This document shows positions 61,767 through 64,000 of a DNA stretch of 64,000 nt, piece by piece. Under the pieces are notes generated by a model. The model was not told the origin of the DNA and did no database searches. It worked only from the letters and a program-made list of their open reading frames with translations. Location: NCBI GenBank assembly GCA_964544605.1, contig CAZJBX010000001.1, forward strand, positions 62,001 through 126,000, written 5' to 3'. A program made the translations under genes and the position numbers. Numbering within the stretch: position 1 is the stretch's first letter; each line of letters opens with the position of its first letter. The DNA comes from JAMIFN01 sp964544605 (GTDB taxonomy: Bacteria; Pseudomonadota; Gammaproteobacteria; Burkholderiales; Burkholderiaceae_C).

Positions 61767-62240
61767 TTAGTCGGTGCTGATTTGGCTTTGCAGCCAGTTG
61801 GGCAGGCCCAGGCTTTGAATCAGCTCTTGCTGGCAGGCGAGCCAATCGAGGTGGGCTTCGTTGTCTTCTTTCAGCTCTTCAAGCAAATGGCGCGACACAT
61901 AGTCTTGCTCTTGTTCGCACAGGGCAATGGCCTGCTTGAGCACGCCGTGTTTGCGTTCTTCGGCTTGGGCATCGCAGGCGATGACTTCGGCCATGTCCTC
62001 ACCAATCAGCAGCTTGCCCAAGTCTTGCAAATTGGGCAGACCGCCCAAGAGGAAGATGCGCTGCACCAGTGCATCTGCGGCTTTCATCTCGTGGATGGAT
62101 TGCTTGTAAATGACGCTGTTGAGGGCCTCAAAGCCTTGGTCTTTGGCCATGCGGGCGTGCAAAAAGTATTGGTTGATGAGGGTGAGGGATTCGCGCAGAA
62201 CAAGGTTGAGCTCGCGCAGGATGGTGGGGTTGTTTTTCAT
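61767..62240 (-). CDS. bfr: Bacterioferritin subunit, haem-binding type with degenerate ferroxidase site
   Basis: Ferritin-like subunit of 157 residues. Aligned by eye with E. coli Bfr (from memory), it keeps the haem ligand Met52 (IHEMKAAD), Glu51, Glu94 and His130, but has Ser at 18, Ala at 54 and Asn at 127, so three of six di-iron ligands are lost. It should bind haem and contribute to electron delivery but not oxidise Fe(II) alone. AAGGAG precedes the start. It follows the other bacterioferritin gene by 21 bp, pointing to a mixed 24-mer. Confidence 0.92.
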   Translation of the reverse strand: MKNNPTILRELNLVLRESLTLINQYFLHARMAKDQGFEALNSVIYKQSIHEMKAADALVQRIFLLGGLPNLQDLGKLLIGEDMAEVIACDAQAEERKHGVLKQAIALCEQEQDYVSRHLLEELKEDNEAHLDWLACQQELIQSLGLPNWLQSQISTD

Positions 62241-62261
62241 GGTCGGCTCCTTGTCTTGGGC

Positions 62262-62729
62262 TTAGGCAGCTTGGCTTTGCAGGTAGTTGGGCAGGCCCAG
62301 TTGTTCAATCAGGCCCAGTTGTTGGCGCAGCCAGTGGGCGTGGTCTTCTTCAGTGTCTTTGAGCTGGGCCAGCAGCAGGTTGCGGCTGACGAAGTCTTGC
62401 TTGGCCTCACACAGGGCAATGCCTTTTTTCAACTCGCCCTGCACGCGCAGCTCGACATCGAGGTCGCAGCGCAGCATGGCGGGCACATCATGGCCAATGT
62501 GCAGTTCGGCCACTTGCATATGGGGCTTGCCGCCGAGAAAGAGGATGCGGGAAATCAAGCTGTTGGCGTGGCCGCTTTCGTCTTCCATTTCATGGAAGAT
62601 GCGCTCGTAGAGGCGGGTATAGCCCCAGTCCTCGTACATGCGGGCATGAATGAAGTATTGGTCGCGGGCAGCGAGCTCGCCAGCGAGCAAAAAATTGAGG
62701 TATTGGATGACTTCGGTATCGCCTTGCAT
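62262..62729 (-). CDS. bfr: Bacterioferritin subunit, ferroxidase type without haem Met
   Basis: Iron-storage subunit of 155 residues starting MQGDTEVIQYLN. All six ferroxidase ligands are present (Glu18 in AGELAARDQYF, Glu51 and His54 in HEMEDESGHAN, the Glu94 equivalent in DLDVEL, Glu127 and His130 in DTEEDH) but Met52 is Ser. It complements its neighbour: this subunit oxidises iron, the other supplies the haem site. Paired bacterioferritins of this kind are known in Neisseria and magnetotactic bacteria. The Met at 62729 fits the E. coli N terminus. Confidence 0.92.
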   Translation of the reverse strand: MQGDTEVIQYLNFLLAGELAARDQYFIHARMYEDWGYTRLYERIFHEMEDESGHANSLISRILFLGGKPHMQVAELHIGHDVPAMLRCDLDVELRVQGELKKGIALCEAKQDFVSRNLLLAQLKDTEEDHAHWLRQQLGLIEQLGLPNYLQSQAA

Positions 62730-62751
62730 ATGCGCTGCTTTCAAATGTAGG

Positions 62752-62769
62752 AATGAGGATGCCCTCATT
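62752..62769. promoter_or_regulatory. Dyad at the bacterioferritin promoter
   Basis: AATGAGG / CCTCATT with a 4-base centre, abutting a -10-like TAAAAT (minus strand, 62772-62767). Possible operator or leader hairpin. Confidence 0.4.
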
Positions 62770-62957
62770 TTAGGCAAGATGCCGCAAAACTGCCCCAAGC
62801 TGGGCTGGGTGCTGCCGCGCCGCAAGGGGGCATTGCGTGGGGCAAAGATGGGGGCTTGCGTGTGGCGCTGGGCTGAATGGGGGGCTTTGCAGCCTAAAAT
62901 ACGCCCTTTTGCAGCGGCTCCGCTGCTTTGGCTGTTTTCCTTCTGCCCTCATCTTCC

Positions 62958-64000
62958 ATGTCTGCATCCATTCATTACTTTTTGGGCGGCAATGCCCTGT
63001 CTCAAGCCCGCAACGCCAGTGTGTTGGCGCAATTGCAAAGCCTCAATGAGCGTGTGGCTGGCCTCAGCGCCCGCTACGCCCACTGGGTGCAAACAGAGGG
63101 CAGCTTGGCCGCCGCAGAGCAGGGCAAGCTGCAAGCCTTGCTCACTTATGGCGAGGCCGCTGATGAGGCCGCGCAAGGGCAGTTGATTGTGGTCATGCCG
63201 CGTTTGGGCACGGTATCGCCCTGGGCCTCTAAAGCGACGGAAATTGCCCGCAACTGCGGCCTGCAAGCGCAGCGCGTGGAGCGCGTGGTGGAATACCGTG
63301 TGCAGGTGAAAAGCGGCATCAAGGGCTTGTTCAAAGAGCAAAGCCTGAGCGCCGAGGAGCTGCAAGTGCTGGCTGCGGCCCTGCACGACCGCATGACGGA
63401 GAGTGTGGCGTTTGAGGCCGAAGCCGCCCGCCATCTGTTTGATACCCAAGTGGCCGAGGCCATGGAGCGGGTGGATGTGCTGGGCCAAGGCCGCAGCGCC
63501 TTGGAAGACGCCAACCGCCGCTTTGGTTTGGCCTTGGCAGAGGACGAAATCGACTACCTGCTGGCGGCTTTTGAAAAGCTGGGTCGCAACCCCACGGATG
63601 TGGAGTTGATGATGTTCGCGCAGGCCAATAGCGAGCACTGCCGCCACAAAATCTTCAACGCCGAATTCAGCATTGACGGACAGGCGCAAGACCTGAGCCT
63701 GTTTGCCATGATTCGCAACACCCACAAGCTGCGCCCTGAGCACACCATCGTGGCCTATAGCGACAACTCGGCGGTGATGGAAGGCCATGCCGCCGAGCGC
63801 TTTGCCGCCAGCTACCGCGATACGCAAACTGCGCCCAGCTATGCCAGTGAGCACATTCAGCAGCAGGTGCTGATGAAGGTGGAAACGCACAACCACCCCA
63901 CGGCGATTTCGCCCTTCCCCGGTGCCAGCACGGGCGCGGGCGGTGAAATCCGCGACGAAGGCGCAACTGGCCGTGGTGCCAAGCCCAAGGCGGGCTTGGT
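62958..64000 (+). CDS. purL: Phosphoribosylformylglycinamidine synthase, N-terminal part (cut by right edge)
   Basis: Large purine-synthesis enzyme that converts FGAR to FGAM with glutamine. Only the first ~347 codons are in the window and the frame stays open. HYFLGGNALSQAR start, the PurS-like domain (RLGTVSPWASKATEIARNCG), the linker, and the catalytic-domain block NPTDVELMMFAQANSEHCRHKIFN plus KVETHNHPTAISPFPGASTG are typical of the ~1300-residue fused form. A -10-like TAAAAT lies at 62895-62900. Confidence 0.96.
   Translation, partial: MSASIHYFLGGNALSQARNASVLAQLQSLNERVAGLSARYAHWVQTEGSLAAAEQGKLQALLTYGEAADEAAQGQLIVVMPRLGTVSPWASKATEIARNCGLQAQRVERVVEYRVQVKSGIKGLFKEQSLSAEELQVLAAALHDRMTESVAFEAEAARHLFDTQVAEAMERVDVLGQGRSALEDANRRFGLALAEDEIDYLLAAFEKLGRNPTDVELMMFAQANSEHCRHKIFNAEFSIDGQAQDLSLFAMIRNTHKLRPEHTIVAYSDNSAVMEGHAAERFAASYRDTQTAPSYASEHIQQQVLMKVETHNHPTAISPFPGASTGAGGEIRDEGATGRGAKPKAGL

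Noticed and set aside
1..64000. Very frequent TTGGCC / GGCCAA words as a possible uptake or skew motif
   Set aside because: They follow from the preferred codon pair TTG-GCC (Leu-Ala) and occur mainly in coding frames.

Overview
The window looks like a chromosomal segment of a betaproteobacterium of the order Burkholderiales, most likely Comamonadaceae-like. This rests on gene content recognised by eye (AccB/AccC beside a TlpA-like protein, cytochrome c4 beside ResB, the Gcr membrane family, a 76-residue protein behind pmbA, a gcvT-H-P operon behind a tandem glycine riboswitch). No database search was possible. There are 57 protein-coding loci, most of them housekeeping. I saw no rRNA, tRNA, CRISPR array, IS element or prophage. 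Several usual neighbourhoods are broken up (pheS without pheT, resB without ccsA, eno and hisC alone), so local gene order seems rearranged.

Layout. 1-1.86 kb: an SGNH-type membrane acyltransferase interrupted by a run of 17 G, a likely phase-variable surface-modification gene, cut by the left edge. 2-6.8 kb: hisC, an IpdF-like SDR, a Tat-type TlpA-like lipoprotein, accB-accC and a terminator. 6.9-18.1 kb: a light-response island. A LitR/CarH-type MerR regulator with B12-binding signatures heads a leftward arm (lipocalin, renalase-like flavoprotein). It diverges from a tightly coupled rightward operon (FAD oxidoreductase, DUF1365, CFA-like synthase, chalcone-isomerase-like protein, MFS transporter, DUF3833, SDR, SnoaL-like protein, photolyase). 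Operator-like palindromes lie in the shared promoter, with a near copy inside the regulator gene. The MFS gene is broken by an internal 146-bp-period duplication. 18.1-20 kb: sulfide:quinone oxidoreductase and a 52-residue basic protein. 20-23 kb: a small lipoprotein and a second, OatA-like acyltransferase.

23-34 kb: accA, dolP-dut, an acyl desaturase, engB, cytochrome c4, resB, rsmB, a SnoaL-like gene and pmbA. 34.4-39.5 kb: one copy of a dispersed palindromic repeat, then gcvP, gcvH and gcvT behind the riboswitch, with a terminator-like hairpin between gcvH and gcvP. 39.5-54.7 kb: pbpG, gamma carbonic anhydrase-prmC, thiD, mnmD, secA, a Gcr-family membrane protein, an SDR, eno, tolC and bepA. 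54.7-64 kb: pheS, gpx, a Sel1-repeat lipoprotein, a carboxylesterase, map, an intergenic region with palindromes and the second repeat copy, a DUF4124 protein, an iron-storage cluster (two complementary bacterioferritins and bfd with a Fur-box-like site), and the 5' part of purL.

The strongest leads are the poly-G switch, the light-response operon with its operator sites and broken transporter, the bacterioferritin pair that splits ferroxidase and haem sites between subunits, and the inverted pair of dispersed repeats.
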